A DNA stretch of 35,554 nt from Deltaproteobacteria bacterium (GCA_030262895.1 JAJSZW010000027.1:1-35554); one strand, 5' to 3'; positions 1 to 9,004 are shown, numbered from the stretch's first letter. Notes: generated by a model not told the origin, from the letters alone. A program made the numbers and translations.

Positions 1-101
1 GCGAATATGCCGACACGCCTGGGATCGATTCCCTTTCTCGGATAAATATCTTCATCAAGGATGATTGAGGAGATGGGGATTTTGGTTGTTTGTTGAGTCA
101 T
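1..101 (-). CDS. ParB-like N-terminal domain protein, 5' part only (runs off window)
   Basis: The reverse strand reads 33 codons from an ATG at 101 with no stop before the window edge. The text includes ILDEDIYPRKGIDPRRV, which has the feel of the N-terminus of ParB/Srx-fold proteins, where a short beta-strand segment (I-x-x-I) is followed by a YPR-type motif and then a statement of which residues to visit. These domains occur in plasmid partition proteins and in many stand-alone genes of mobile regions. Only the first 33 residues are visible, so the nucleotide-binding motif (GxxR in ParB) cannot be checked. I see no strong Shine-Dalgarno upstream. It is on the same strand as everything else but is probably unrelated to the surface-protein run. 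Confidence 0.5.
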   Translation of the reverse strand, partial: MTQQTTKIPISSIILDEDIYPRKGIDPRRVGIF

Positions 102-295
102 ATTATATTATCTTGGATTATTTTTGCCGCAGATTTACGCGGATTTGTAAAGATATTCCAGATGCTCCTCGCGTTCCGTATACACCTCACGGGGAACAAG
201 CGGCCGGATGGTCCATCTAAAATCTGTCCTTTTGTCAAAAAAAATGTTTCCCTTTGTTTTCATTTTCTCTCCAAAACAAATATTAAGAAAAGCGC

Positions 296-541
296 TTACT
301 GAAAATCCGCAACGTCCTGTTTCATAAAGACAAAATACCCTTCGCCCGAAATGATCGGGAAGTCAATACCTGCGGGTTGACCGGCCGGCCCGAAGCCGGC
401 CGTCTCAAAAGCTCCTTTCTCCGAGGAGTATCTCTGAATGCTTGAGACATTTTCACTGCCGAGATCTTTCAGGAGTTGATACGCACTATACCCATTCGCA
501 GGGCAGGCGAATCCGACACAGTAATAAACAATGCTGTTCTA
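296..541 (-). pseudogene. C-terminal remnant of a secreted-protein domain
   Basis: The reverse strand is open for about 81 residues and ends at TAA (296-298). It reads SAYQLLKDLGSENVSSIQRY, then FETAGFGPAGQPAGIDFP and GEGYFVFMKQDV. This resembles a module found at the C-terminus of large secreted bacterial proteins, in which a text of the type 'I-Q-R-F/Y ... G-A-F-E-T-A ... F-P-I-x-x-G-E-G-Y-F-V-Y-M' recurs. An in-frame TAG lies immediately before the first recognisable codon (Asn) and I find no start codon or signal peptide, so this is a 5'-truncated fragment. There is no FGRT tag on it. Confidence 0.5.
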
Positions 542-596
542 TTTGGTTTCATAATTATTCCCATGGTTGATATAAAATCTCATTCATAGATGTGTT

Positions 597-621
597 GTTG
601 GGTTTCGTGCCTCAACCCAAC
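597..621. repeat. REP-type hairpin
   Basis: There is a perfect 8-bp stem, GTTGGGTT (597-604) with AACCCAAC (614-621), around a 9-base loop. It is flanked by a GTAGG-type end on the reverse strand. The same unit recurs in decayed form at about 2245-2275. This is the look of a proteobacterial REP palindrome. It lies about 90 bp downstream of the stop of the first tagged gene, where it could also act as a transcript end. Confidence 0.6.
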
Positions 622-711
622 CTACTATTACGAACTTTATCTAATCTCACTGTATCATTTTCGTCGCATCAATATTCTTCCCAATAATCTTTCCCGTTCC
701 TAACCTGCGCA

Positions 712-2112
712 TTACTCATGAAATGGGCAATCGGTCCGCCCGAAGTCGGCTGCGAAGACTGCAAGGTCGCTTTTGTCTACGTTCCCGTCTTCATCGAAGT
801 CGCCCTCGCAATCGCCACTGCAATCCGTTCGGCCAAAGTCGGCTGCAAATATAGCCAAATCCGAACCATCCATATCTTGGTCTCCATCAAAATCCCCTTC
901 ACAAGATAGAGGCCCAATCAACGGGAAAAAATCCTTGGCGCCAATGCCTCCCGCAAGCTCATATGGTGTGTCACCGATTCCATCGCCATCATCGTCAGTT
1001 CCCTGATAATCGCTCCAGTAATTTCCGCCAATTCCTGGGCCAGCATCCCATGCATTGTTGCCACCAGAATCGTACCCATCATGTGTATCACTACTCTCAA
1101 AGTTATTATGATAAAAAATGTTTCTATTTGTATCTGATATTACTGCGATGCCGTAACCTTTACCAGGACTTGCATAATCCTTTGGGCAAGTTCCATATCC
1201 ACCTGTACCTTTATATCCACCTGAAACTGTATTGTTAAATAGAATGTTATCATCTGATGATTCTATAAAAATTCCATAACCGTATCCGCCAGGTCCGCCA
1301 TACCCACAGCAGTAAAATATACAGGTACCAGTTCCAGTTCCAGCGCCGCCATTACCACCATTAACAGTTGAAATTATGTTGTTTGATATTTGATTATTCA
1401 TTCCCAAATTAAGATAAATACCATAGCTATTTCCACCATATCCACCATATCCACCATATCCATATAAATCCTTTCTATTAGTACCACCTTTACCGGCAGT
1501 AATACCTGAAATTATGCTATTGGATATTTGATTATTAGTTCCTGAATTAAGATAGATTCCGTAACTATTTCCACCGGCTCCGGCATATCCATTCACATTT
1601 ATGTTACGACCAGCACCACCAGTGACGCTTAAAATTGTATTACTGACTAATTCGTTGCTAGTAGCTGAATGTAGATATATACCATAACTATATCCTCCAC
1701 TACTTGCACCAACAATATTTCTAATTGTGTTATCCATTATAATGATGTTGTTTCCAGTTAATTTAATACCTATTTCGCCATTCTGTACTGTGAAATTGCT
1801 AATTGTTACATTATCTGAACTAATGTCCACAACAATTTCACTTCCCATGCCATCAATAAATGTGTTATTTGTGCCGTCTCTTGATTCGAGTGTCAGTGAC
1901 TTGTTAATAACTATATGCTCGTTATAAGTTCCATACCATACTTGTATCAAGTCTCCTTCATCGGATTCGTCTATGGCATTCTGGATATTCCAATAGTCAG
2001 CACCCAGGGTATGTCCAACCGTAATGACCCTTGCGTTTCCTGTCTCAGTAAGTAAAAAGAAGCAAAGAAACCCAATAATAACAAATATCAACATATTATT
2101 TTTAGTGTGCAT
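712..2112 (-). CDS. Secreted NosD-like beta-helix protein with two tandem FGRT tags
   Basis: This is a 466-residue exported protein. The start at 2112 is chosen over a longer reading from 2175 because AAGGAGGT lies 7 bases upstream and a signal peptide follows at once (residues 1-27, ending TGNA). Residues 30-370 are a NosD/CASH-type right-handed parallel beta-helix with repeated SYGIYLxxxxNNQISN rungs. Several rungs carry glycine/tyrosine-rich insertions such as YGGYGGYGG and GGPGGYGYG. The end of the helix (GGNYWSDY ... DGIGDTPYEL) is typical of NosD-family proteins. Two full FGRT tags follow in tandem (residues 404-434 and 435-466), each starting CEGDFD and ending FGRTDC; it is the only gene here with a doubled tag. 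Helices of this kind usually bind or cleave polysaccharide, but no catalytic residues can be named. Structural or adhesive use is equally possible. Confidence 0.85.
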   Translation of the reverse strand: MHTKNNMLIFVIIGFLCFFLLTETGNARVITVGHTLGADYWNIQNAIDESDEGDLIQVWYGTYNEHIVINKSLTLESRDGTNNTFIDGMGSEIVVDISSDNVTISNFTVQNGEIGIKLTGNNIIIMDNTIRNIVGASSGGYSYGIYLHSATSNELVSNTILSVTGGAGRNINVNGYAGAGGNSYGIYLNSGTNNQISNSIISGITAGKGGTNRKDLYGYGGYGGYGGNSYGIYLNLGMNNQISNNIISTVNGGNGGAGTGTGTCIFYCCGYGGPGGYGYGIFIESSDDNILFNNTVSGGYKGTGGYGTCPKDYASPGKGYGIAVISDTNRNIFYHNNFESSDTHDGYDSGGNNAWDAGPGIGGNYWSDYQGTDDDGDGIGDTPYELAGGIGAKDFFPLIGPLSCEGDFDGDQDMDGSDLAIFAADFGRTDCSGDCEGDFDEDGNVDKSDLAVFAADFGRTDCPFHE

Positions 2113-2244
2113 GATAATTACCTCCTTATGATCTGTGTAAAGCTCTTTCACTGTAAAAACGATCGCGACAGCCATCCGCTGCTTTACGGTAACATGTGGC
2201 TACGTAGATACGTTCCATAAAATCGCGCAACGATCTCATAGCTC

Positions 2245-2275
2245 GTAGGTTGCGGTTGAGAGTAGCGAACCCAAC
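2245..2275. repeat. Decayed REP hairpin
   Basis: The segment beginning GTAGGTTGCGGTTGAG and ending AACCCAAC matches the reverse complement of the 597-621 hairpin with several changes. It lies in the 479-bp gap upstream of the first tagged gene. Apart from this and the dispersed fragment at 2299-2504, I see nothing in that gap. Confidence 0.45.
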
Positions 2276-2298
2276 ATCATTCCACATGCGGAATTTTT

Positions 2299-2504
2299 GG
2301 GGACGTGTTTGACTAAGTTGACTTATCGGTGCGCTATTTTCTCACCCGTCAGCTCTGACAATTGCCGAAGTCCCACGTGCTTGAGCAGACCGTCAAGATC
2401 ATCACTTGCTGACCAAAGCACGCCTTTCCCCGCATCAACACCTCTGCATCCTCAGTAAAACCGTCATGGCAAAGAACCACAATCTTAAAATCTAAAGTCC
2501 TTTA
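2299..2504 (-). repeat. Dispersed gene fragment, copy 1 (frameshifted)
   Basis: About 200 bp is shared with 22473-22762, and its right-hand end is also shared with 8885-9004. On the reverse strand the fullest copy (22 kb) encodes the end of an unidentified protein. In this copy two single-base losses break the frame: GCCATGAC against GCTCATGAC, and GGGGAAAGG against GGGGAAAAGG. The end, DDLDGLLKHVGLRQLSEL, is still readable. The copies sit only in gaps between tagged genes, which suggests they mark old recombination or insertion boundaries. Confidence 0.65.
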
Positions 2505-2591
2505 CCCACTTCCTCTTTTATAACGCTTCCCTTCCGCATCAAAGATTCTACCTCGATCTGGCCTAGCTTTCGGCCGACCCACCAATTGCTT

Positions 2592-5294
2592 TCACATATC
2601 CAGCACTCCTTCTGTCCTCCCAAAGTCGGCAGCGAATGTTGCCAAATCTTCTGTATCAACATTGCCATCATTATTCAGGTCTACCAGGGAATCCCCAATA
2701 GCATACGCATCTGCAAACACCGACAAATCGGATCCGTCCACATCGCCGTCTCCATCAAAGTCCGGGGTGTAAAGCTCGGGAGAGATGGCTCTGTTGAATA
2801 GAATGCTCACCGAACCTATGTGACCGGGAATGTAATGATCATGGTGGCATAAGGCTACGTCGTTATCTCCGTCCTGGTCAAAATCAGCAATAGTCAGTGC
2901 ATCAGTTCCACCTGATGTGATGTAATCTTGATGTGAGAACGCGCCGTGTCCATCATTGAACAAAATGGTCAGTTCATTGGCATCGTCATTAGTCACTACC
3001 AAATCAAGACCGTTCTTGTTGTCCATCTGTTCTGCGGCAACGCAAAAGGGACCCGTTCCGCTGCCCAAATTATAGCCGTATGACAAGAGAGAAGGTAGAA
3101 ACCCGCCCCCTGTGTTCGGGTATATTCGCACAAAGCCACGGTATAGCTGATTCCTAGGCAAGTAGGCAACAATGAGATCCGGCAGACCATCTCCTGTCAC
3201 GTCAGCAGCGGTCATATCCGTCTTGTCAATGTTCGACTGGGAAGCCCATAGTAGGGGTACTACCTGCAGCACTCGGCTAAAATGGAAATTGCCTTGATTG
3301 AGGAACACATCTATGTCTGTGCAACCATTATAAAAGTCGTTTTTAAATACAACAAGATCATTGAGCCCGTCGTTGTCCATGTCTGCCGATGTCAAGCATA
3401 TTGGAACGGTAGCTATGCTACCACTCAAGTAAATTTGTTTCTTAAGCTCCATGCTGCCATCTGCCGCTAAACAGTAAAGATTGATATTTGCAGAAGTCGG
3501 AAAGTTTCCAACCACAGCCAAATCGAGGATATCATCGCTATTCATATCCACAGCAGCCAGATCATACGGCCTTCCATTGAGAGTGATCGAGTTGCCTTCA
3601 GCCCATCGACCATCAAGGACAACATTCAAAGCTCCAGCCGAAGGCATGCTTTGTCCATGAATATAGGCAATGTCAGTGTTAGGATTCGCAGCCAATTGAT
3701 CTGCAAGGATTCGAAAGGGCTCCCGATTAATACCTTGGACGCAAGAGGGAGTTTTTGTGATGCCTTCGTTTGTACCGTTGAATACGGCTAAGGTATTGTC
3801 GCCCCAAATTCCTCTACTGATCACAGCCAAGTCCATCCACCCATCATCGTTAAAATCACCGCTGGAAATATCTTTGGGGATATTCTCTTGAGCGAACCCG
3901 GAGCCACTTAAGGGAATCCATACTGGCCTGGGATATCTACCGGCTTCATTATAGTAGACGCTCAGGCGACTGTCGTCACTTGCCACCGTCAAGGCATCCG
4001 GCTTGTTGTCGCCGTTGAGGTCAGCGAAGGCAAGATCGTGGAGATCTGCTCCTGTACGATAACCTATTAGATCGGAGAAGATACCGCTTCCACTGTTTAG
4101 GAAAAGAACCCAGAAATCGGTCGGATGATCATCGGGGAGTGTTGTCGGATCCGGCACAACCCCATCCGCAAACATTAAATTGATACCAAGATCGAGGTCT
4201 CCATCACTATCCACATCACACAATTTCACGCCGCCCATACATGATTTCACGCCATCTATCTCTGCGTTCCCGCTTATAAATCCATAGATGGATTCGTGTT
4301 CGGCAAAACTCTCGTTGTTTTCATTCCTGATGAGAATGGCAGAATGGCGCAAAACTGTAGCCACCACATCACGGTCCCCATCGCCATCTAAGTCCTCGAT
4401 ACCAAGCTTTCCTTTGATTGGATCTTTAAACTCGGGAGGTTCTTCTGCAAGGGTAATCGGATCCCAAAGTATGTGATCCGTCCGAAATGAACCAAAGATG
4501 CCGTCACCCTGATTAAAGAGAGCAACAATATTTTCGGTCCAAAAAGTATTTTTTATGGTTCGTTGTATTGAGTTGAGAATGACTAAATCTTGGTCTCCAT
4601 CCCCATCAATATCTCCGCACTTACAGTCCGAAAGCTTAATAATACTTTGTTGATCTGGTTCACCATCTCCATCCACATCCCGCCATATTGCTTCTGTCTC
4701 GTAGCTTCCATGCAGAGAAAAAGACCCTGCACCATCGTTTAAGTAGATATGTACAACGGGATTGTCACCGTCATCACCGATCACTATATCCGGGCCATTG
4801 ACCCCATCCATGTCACCGACACACATCGTCGTGCCAGAGAAGGATAAGGACTGGACGTCTTGGCTAAAAGAAAATGATTCCGTCTGTGTAAGAGTGAGCA
4901 ATTCACCACCCTGATTTCCGTGGTATGTCCCAAGGAGATCCATGCGACCATCCCGGTTTATGTCTGCCTGGACGATCTGAGTGGCTTGGGGCAGTTGCTG
5001 GATGACCTTATGAAAAATGAGCTTTCCATCTCCGGAATTTTCAAACATCTGCAGATAAGGAACTGTTGACGGAACAGAAACTCCTTTGACAGCAACATCC
5101 TGATCTCCATCACCATCCAAATCCATGGGAAGTACCTGAGTTGGATATTGTCCAGTCTCAAAGTTCCGTGGAGCGTTTAAATGCAGGGGTACGGCGGCAA
5201 ATCCTATCAAAGGGGCTATCCACATAATTGCAGCAAGAAACAGCGCGGAAGCACATATGATCTTGCCTAAAGACTTATTGTATTTTCTATTCAT
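2592..5294 (-). CDS. Secreted FG-GAP/VCBS-repeat (beta-propeller) protein with two-loop FGRT tag
   Basis: This is a 900-residue protein that starts at 5294 behind AGGCAGGTG. It has a signal peptide or membrane-anchor-like N-terminus (about residues 10-33). From about 45 to 835 it is built of FG-GAP/VCBS-type repeats, recognised by calcium-loop cores such as DLDGDGDQDV, DINRDGRMDL, DVDSDGDLDL, DFNDDGWMDL and DVTGDGLPDL. Such repeats fold into integrin-alpha-like propellers that mediate adhesion or ligand binding outside the cell. Residues 842-900 are the tag in its two-loop form (DFDGDGDVDGSDL, then DLNNDGNVDTEDL, then FGRT). Both cysteines usually seen in the tag are absent (YTPDFD at the start, GRTEG at the end). 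No enzyme motif is visible. Confidence 0.88.
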   Translation of the reverse strand: MNRKYNKSLGKIICASALFLAAIMWIAPLIGFAAVPLHLNAPRNFETGQYPTQVLPMDLDGDGDQDVAVKGVSVPSTVPYLQMFENSGDGKLIFHKVIQQLPQATQIVQADINRDGRMDLLGTYHGNQGGELLTLTQTESFSFSQDVQSLSFSGTTMCVGDMDGVNGPDIVIGDDGDNPVVHIYLNDGAGSFSLHGSYETEAIWRDVDGDGEPDQQSIIKLSDCKCGDIDGDGDQDLVILNSIQRTIKNTFWTENIVALFNQGDGIFGSFRTDHILWDPITLAEEPPEFKDPIKGKLGIEDLDGDGDRDVVATVLRHSAILIRNENNESFAEHESIYGFISGNAEIDGVKSCMGGVKLCDVDSDGDLDLGINLMFADGVVPDPTTLPDDHPTDFWVLFLNSGSGIFSDLIGYRTGADLHDLAFADLNGDNKPDALTVASDDSRLSVYYNEAGRYPRPVWIPLSGSGFAQENIPKDISSGDFNDDGWMDLAVISRGIWGDNTLAVFNGTNEGITKTPSCVQGINREPFRILADQLAANPNTDIAYIHGQSMPSAGALNVVLDGRWAEGNSITLNGRPYDLAAVDMNSDDILDLAVVGNFPTSANINLYCLAADGSMELKKQIYLSGSIATVPICLTSADMDNDGLNDLVVFKNDFYNGCTDIDVFLNQGNFHFSRVLQVVPLLWASQSNIDKTDMTAADVTGDGLPDLIVAYLPRNQLYRGFVRIYPNTGGGFLPSLLSYGYNLGSGTGPFCVAAEQMDNKNGLDLVVTNDDANELTILFNDGHGAFSHQDYITSGGTDALTIADFDQDGDNDVALCHHDHYIPGHIGSVSILFNRAISPELYTPDFDGDGDVDGSDLSVFADAYAIGDSLVDLNNDGNVDTEDLATFAADFGRTEGVLDM

Positions 5295-5549
5295 AACGCA
5301 CCTGCCTTTCTAATAATGTGCCATTCTCCATTTGATAAATCCCAAGCCAAGTTTTTCCAACATTATCTGGATTACTACATTCCGTAAAATAGTAATCTAT
5401 TTGTTAAGGATACGTAGTCGTATTTATTATAAAAGTCCCTCTGAACCATTCGTCGTTTCCTCTCTAATGCATTAGTTTGGGCCCTACCTTGATGTATGGC
5501 CTTATAATAAGCCCTGTCTTTGTAACGTTATAATACCTACCTGCATCTG

Positions 5550-5905
5550 CTAAGGCATAAGGCAATCGGTACGCCCGAATTCGGGGATGCAAAATCAGAA
5601 AGGTCCTTGCCATCGAAGTCACCTTTACAATCGTTGGCTGGCCCGCTAATAAACTCGACCTTATCCAGCCATCCCGCATCGGATCATTCGCTATCGCTTG
5701 CATCTTTAGTGAAACTCCACATTAGTGTATGACTCCCAGATGCAATGTCGTACGTTACTTTGTTCTAATTAACTTCACCGCTCATCTGGGAGTAAATTGC
5801 CCCGTCTATGCTAAATTTGAAAAAGTCGTAGTCTTTCTCGGATGAAGCTTCCCAGTAGAATGACAGAGTTTCAGGGCCTGTAACCTTTGTCCTGATCATT
5901 GAATA
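5550..5905 (-). pseudogene. Decayed secreted protein with ruined FGRT tag
   Basis: The reverse strand reads a carbohydrate-binding-like or jelly-roll fragment, TKVTGPETLSFYWEASSEKD, followed by FFKFSIDG, then YDIASGSHTLMWSFTKD and DAGWLDKVEF. It then reads CKGDFD, GKDLSDFA and, after a one-base frame change, EFGRTDCLMP before a stop at 5550-5552. Two in-frame stops interrupt it: TAG at 5765-5767 and TGA at 5684-5686. The tag has lost most of its calcium loop. There is no start codon or signal peptide; the fragment begins within 15 bp of the next gene's stop codon (5918). It is a 5'-truncated, multiply damaged relative of its neighbours. Confidence 0.8.
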
Positions 5906-5917
5906 AATTACCTTTTT

Positions 5918-6334
5918 TTATTCATAAACTGGGCAATTTGTTCTCCCAAAATAGGCAGCAAAGTCTTCTAAGGTGATGCCGGTTCCGCCTGCTGCAAAAA
6001 TAGCTAAATCTGAACCATCCACATCACCGTCAAGGTCAAAGTCGCCCTCACAAACTGAAAGCGAGGATAAATCAAATCGGGCTATTGCAGTCGCATATTC
6101 CACAATGATCCTTGCCGGCAGCTCAAGGTCTGGAGGCGGGATAAGATCTATGTCAAAAATAGTCGTCGCATATTCCGCTGTGATGCGTGGGGAAATATCC
6201 GGAAACTCTGTTGAGTCAAGCGCCTTTTCCCAAATGAAACTTGCATCTTCCACCACGATTTGTGCGGAAGCAGAGGAACTCAACCCAATCAAAATGGGTA
6301 TCATCAACAGAAAACAATAAATTTTCTTCCTCAT
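5918..6334 (-). CDS. Small secreted protein, signal peptide plus FGRT tag
   Basis: This is a 138-residue protein with AAGGAG 8 bases before the ATG. Residues 1-24 are a clean signal peptide (ending SSSASA). The 70 residues between signal and tag hold an imperfect internal repeat, ISPRITAEYATTIFDIDL then PARIIVEYATAIARFDL, of unknown function. Residues 94-138 are the one-loop tag: CEGDFDLDGDVDGSDL, then GITLEDFAAYFGRTNC. It is the smallest tag carrier here and would suit a linker or adaptor. It starts 11 bp after the stop of the 6346-7158 gene, so the two are very probably co-transcribed. The function is not recognised. Confidence 0.85.
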   Translation of the reverse strand: MRKKIYCFLLMIPILIGLSSSASAQIVVEDASFIWEKALDSTEFPDISPRITAEYATTIFDIDLIPPPDLELPARIIVEYATAIARFDLSSLSVCEGDFDLDGDVDGSDLAIFAAGGTGITLEDFAAYFGRTNCPVYE

Positions 6335-6345
6335 GATTTTTCTCC

Positions 6346-7158
6346 TTATTGTGGTTCAGTATAGATGAGCATTATGCCCACATAGGAGGCATCATTTCCT
6401 CCATAATGATATAAAGATATTTCATGGAAGACGTTCGGGAAAAGTTGCGTAGGTGTTATATCACCCTCCCATATTTGCCAACCTTCACCCGAACTGCCAC
6501 TATGAAGCTCTACGCCATCTATCTGTATATTCCCACTGGTAGAACTAGTGCCCTGATCATAGATAGCATGAGACCATGTCCTGTTATACGTGCTGTAGTC
6601 ACCCGGCACCTTGATCCTGAAGGTTTCTGTAGCAAGATGAACAAATTCTTCATCAGTCACTATCATCATCTTTGTTGCGTCAGGATATCTAAAATCGAAA
6701 TACTTTATGTCTGGTGGAAGGACTAACATCTCAAGAGTTACTATGTCTATGGCATCTGAAAGCTTAGTGCTTGTTATTTCTGGATTACCGTAATAATCCA
6801 CCCAGTCTATGATCTTGCTTGCCTTCTCCGTATTACGGTAATAAGCAATTATCCATCCGGAAATATCTACATACACATGCACATCATGAGTTTCTCCATA
6901 ATCAGTTAAAGCAACGGAGCCTATGATGTATTCAGCAGTCTTCTTCTCTACGTTCTTAAAAGCATTTTCTGCTAGATCCAGGTTGGTACTGCTTACCTGC
7001 CCGTAAGCTGATATGCCGGCCTCATCCTCCAAAAAAGATAAGCCTGCCAGTCCTTCATCAAGCGGTGCCATATTGAAACTGTTATTTTCCTGGGCATAGG
7101 TCATACCCGAAACAACCAACATCAGTACGATAAATCCAAAAGTCAAAAATCTAATCAT
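6346..7158 (-). CDS. Secreted protein of unknown function, no tag
   Basis: This is a 270-residue protein with a signal peptide (residues 1-22, ending MTYA) and an AGGAGG-type site upstream of the ATG. The first half holds AEYIIGSVALTDYGETHDVH and WIIAYYRNTEKASKIIDW, a pattern I associate only loosely with conserved hypothetical exported proteins. The second half (about 175-270) looks like a beta-sandwich (ETFRIKVPG ... GWQIWEGDITP ... HEISLYHYGG). It ends at YTEPQ with no EF-hand tag, which sets it apart from the other exported proteins in the run. The partner gene 11 bp downstream is nearly all tag. An adaptor pair is possible but unproven. Confidence 0.75.
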   Translation of the reverse strand: MIRFLTFGFIVLMLVVSGMTYAQENNSFNMAPLDEGLAGLSFLEDEAGISAYGQVSSTNLDLAENAFKNVEKKTAEYIIGSVALTDYGETHDVHVYVDISGWIIAYYRNTEKASKIIDWVDYYGNPEITSTKLSDAIDIVTLEMLVLPPDIKYFDFRYPDATKMMIVTDEEFVHLATETFRIKVPGDYSTYNRTWSHAIYDQGTSSTSGNIQIDGVELHSGSSGEGWQIWEGDITPTQLFPNVFHEISLYHYGGNDASYVGIMLIYTEPQ

Positions 7159-7538
7159 CTTGTTTTGCCTCCTATTTTTCTATGTTTTTCCAAAAAAATA
7201 ACCCTGATCATTTCACATAATAGTGTTTCATTCCATTGACAATCACCACCCTCCATCAATGTTTAATCGCTTAAAAGCAATTAATACCAATTTCTGTAAA
7301 GGTTTGCCGGTTGAGCCTGTTGGCCAGTTTGCACGTAATGGTGATTCAATAGCTATTGTTTTATGTCATCCACATGCCCCATACCTTTATCGTCTCTCCA
7401 CGATTGATATATCTTGTCGCTTATACGCAATTGCCCTTTTGTCTTTATTAGGCCCAGGTCCTCCATATACTGTACATCATTACCCAACAGTTCCGTTGCT
7501 CAACGCAACCAACATGCGTGGTCACTTTACGACGCAGA
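7159..7538. other. 380-bp intergenic stretch, no gene supported
   Basis: The stretch lies between a pseudogene and an intact gene. The plus strand is open from 7223 to 7726, but that reading runs into the tag end of the pseudogene and has the composition of a shadow frame. The reverse strand has short coding-like islands broken by stops (for example RISDKIYQSWRDD, and NHHYVQTGQQAQPANLYRNW), which could be a very old gene remnant. I cannot identify it. Confidence 0.4.
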
Positions 7539-8872
7539 TTACTGACAAATCGGGCAATCAGTACGTCCGAACTCTGCTGCAAATGTGGCGAGATCGCTCT
7601 CGTCTACAAAACCATCGCCATCAAGGTCGGCAACTTCATCTGAAGAGCCAAAGGCCTCAGCAAAAACAGACAGGTCAGAGCCGTCCACATCGCTATCACT
7701 GTCAGAGTCTCCCTGGCATACGGTAGTTGTGGTTGCCCCCGTGGTGTCCCCGTAAGCCCCCATGTTGATTCGCAGGCCGTTTGGATCAGGCTCATTGGAG
7801 AAATCCGAAGTCGCTGTATAAACGTACGCACCATCTGCGACAGCGTATGAATTAGCAAATCCATTTGCAATCCTAATCGTGGTTTCTGTAATGTTTACAA
7901 CTTCGTCATTTTCATAGTTCACTCCATTAGTTATCCATATCAAGTCGCCTGCCGAGATATTGGTTACCAAATCAACTGCTATAACGAAATCGCCGGATGT
8001 GTAGTCTTCAGTTAACGTCTCAACAGGATCGCCGGCATCAATACACGGTGAACAAGCATGAAGGTGGTAGTCACCGTTTTTCGCATCCACGAACAGGGGA
8101 TACTCATCGATGTTTGCCACTCCTTGATAGCCACCCTGAATATCACAGTAGGTGACAATCGGTGAGCCGGTTCCGGAAATTTCAGCAAGGGCATCGTCCC
8201 AGAGGATACAGTTGGTTACCATTGGAGAGCCGGAAGAGACAAGCAACCCATGTTGTGTATTGTTTGAAATCGTGCTGTTGGTAATCGCTGGGGAACAGTT
8301 AGCAATCCTAACGCCATCTGTGGCGCTAAATTCACTGATGCTGTTGGTAAAATGGCCTGAATCGGAATAGTAGAATTGCACATTTGCATCTGCACTGCCG
8401 GCGCTGTTCCCCCCATACCGGATCAGGCAATAGTCAAACTCGCCAATGCCGTCATTGGTCCCATAACCATACAAGTAAATTCCGCGCCAATCACCCTTAA
8501 GGGGATCACTATCGGAGCCAGGGATGATCTCCCCGCACGTCTCGTCATCCATACACGAGTCGTCGTCCATAGAAGTGAAAACGATGCGGTTATCCTTTTC
8601 CCACCCTGTTCCCTGTGCATTCAGGTACCATTGACGGTCAGTTGTGTATTGTGCGCAAACTTGACCACAGCCCCAGGCATGATTGTCAAGACCTGATTAT
8701 CGTTTACGGTAACAGCGCCGCTCACATAGTGCGTACCCGGCCCCCATGTCTCGGAATTGATTGTTCCGCCAGGATGCTCCGTATATGCCAGAGCAGCGCT
8801 GGGAAACACCAGTAACACCAAAGTAAACAACACCAAAAAATTAAAATACTTAACCAACATTGTGTGTTTCAT
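7539..8872 (-). pseudogene. Frameshifted short paralogue of the 22890-24815 beta-helix gene
   Basis: The start at 8872 (MKHTMLVKYFNFLVLFTLVL) and everything after it match the intact gene at 22890-24815 at very high identity. One G is missing at about 8624-8626 (TCAGGTACC here, TCAGGGTACC in the intact gene), which stops the first frame after about 83 codons. The rest, 7539-8570, is open in the second frame to the tag. The gene also lacks one internal unit: its length plus the missing base is 1335 bp against 1926 bp, a difference of 591 bp, exactly the spacing of the direct repeat inside the longer gene. The two-loop tag is complete (CQGDSDSDSDVDGSDL ... FGRTDCPICQ). The single-base loss could be real or a sequencing error; if an error, this is a 444-residue functional protein. 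Confidence 0.85.
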
Positions 8873-8884
8873 AGTTTGCCTCTT

Positions 8885-9004
8885 TATCCTCATTAAAACC
8901 GTCATGAGCAAAAAACCACAATCTTAAAATCCGAAGCCCTTAACTGGTTCTTAAATCGTTTTGCACCGCAGCCAGATCCTGTCCCATACCTTCAAAAAAT
9001 CAAG
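8885..9004 (-). repeat. Dispersed gene fragment, copy 3 (end portion)
   Basis: These 120 bp match 22630-22762, including TCATTAAAACCGTCATGAGC and CTTAAATCGTTTTGCACCGC. The left edge lies 12 bp upstream of the pseudogene start at 8872, so the promoter region of that gene copy has been replaced by this fragment; the long paralogue has different DNA upstream. A one-base expansion of a T run (GGTTTTTTGCTC) breaks the frame relative to the 22-kb copy. Confidence 0.65.

Noticed and set aside
90..302. A 70-codon plus-strand open frame at the window start
   Set aside because: It overlaps the ParB-like start on the reverse strand, shows no recognisable text and spans a common CCGC/GCGG intergenic repeat.
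7223..7726. A 167-codon plus-strand open frame
   Set aside because: It runs antisense into the tag end of the pseudogene at 7539, has no signal, domain or ribosome site, and matches the composition of shadow frames seen opposite every tag.
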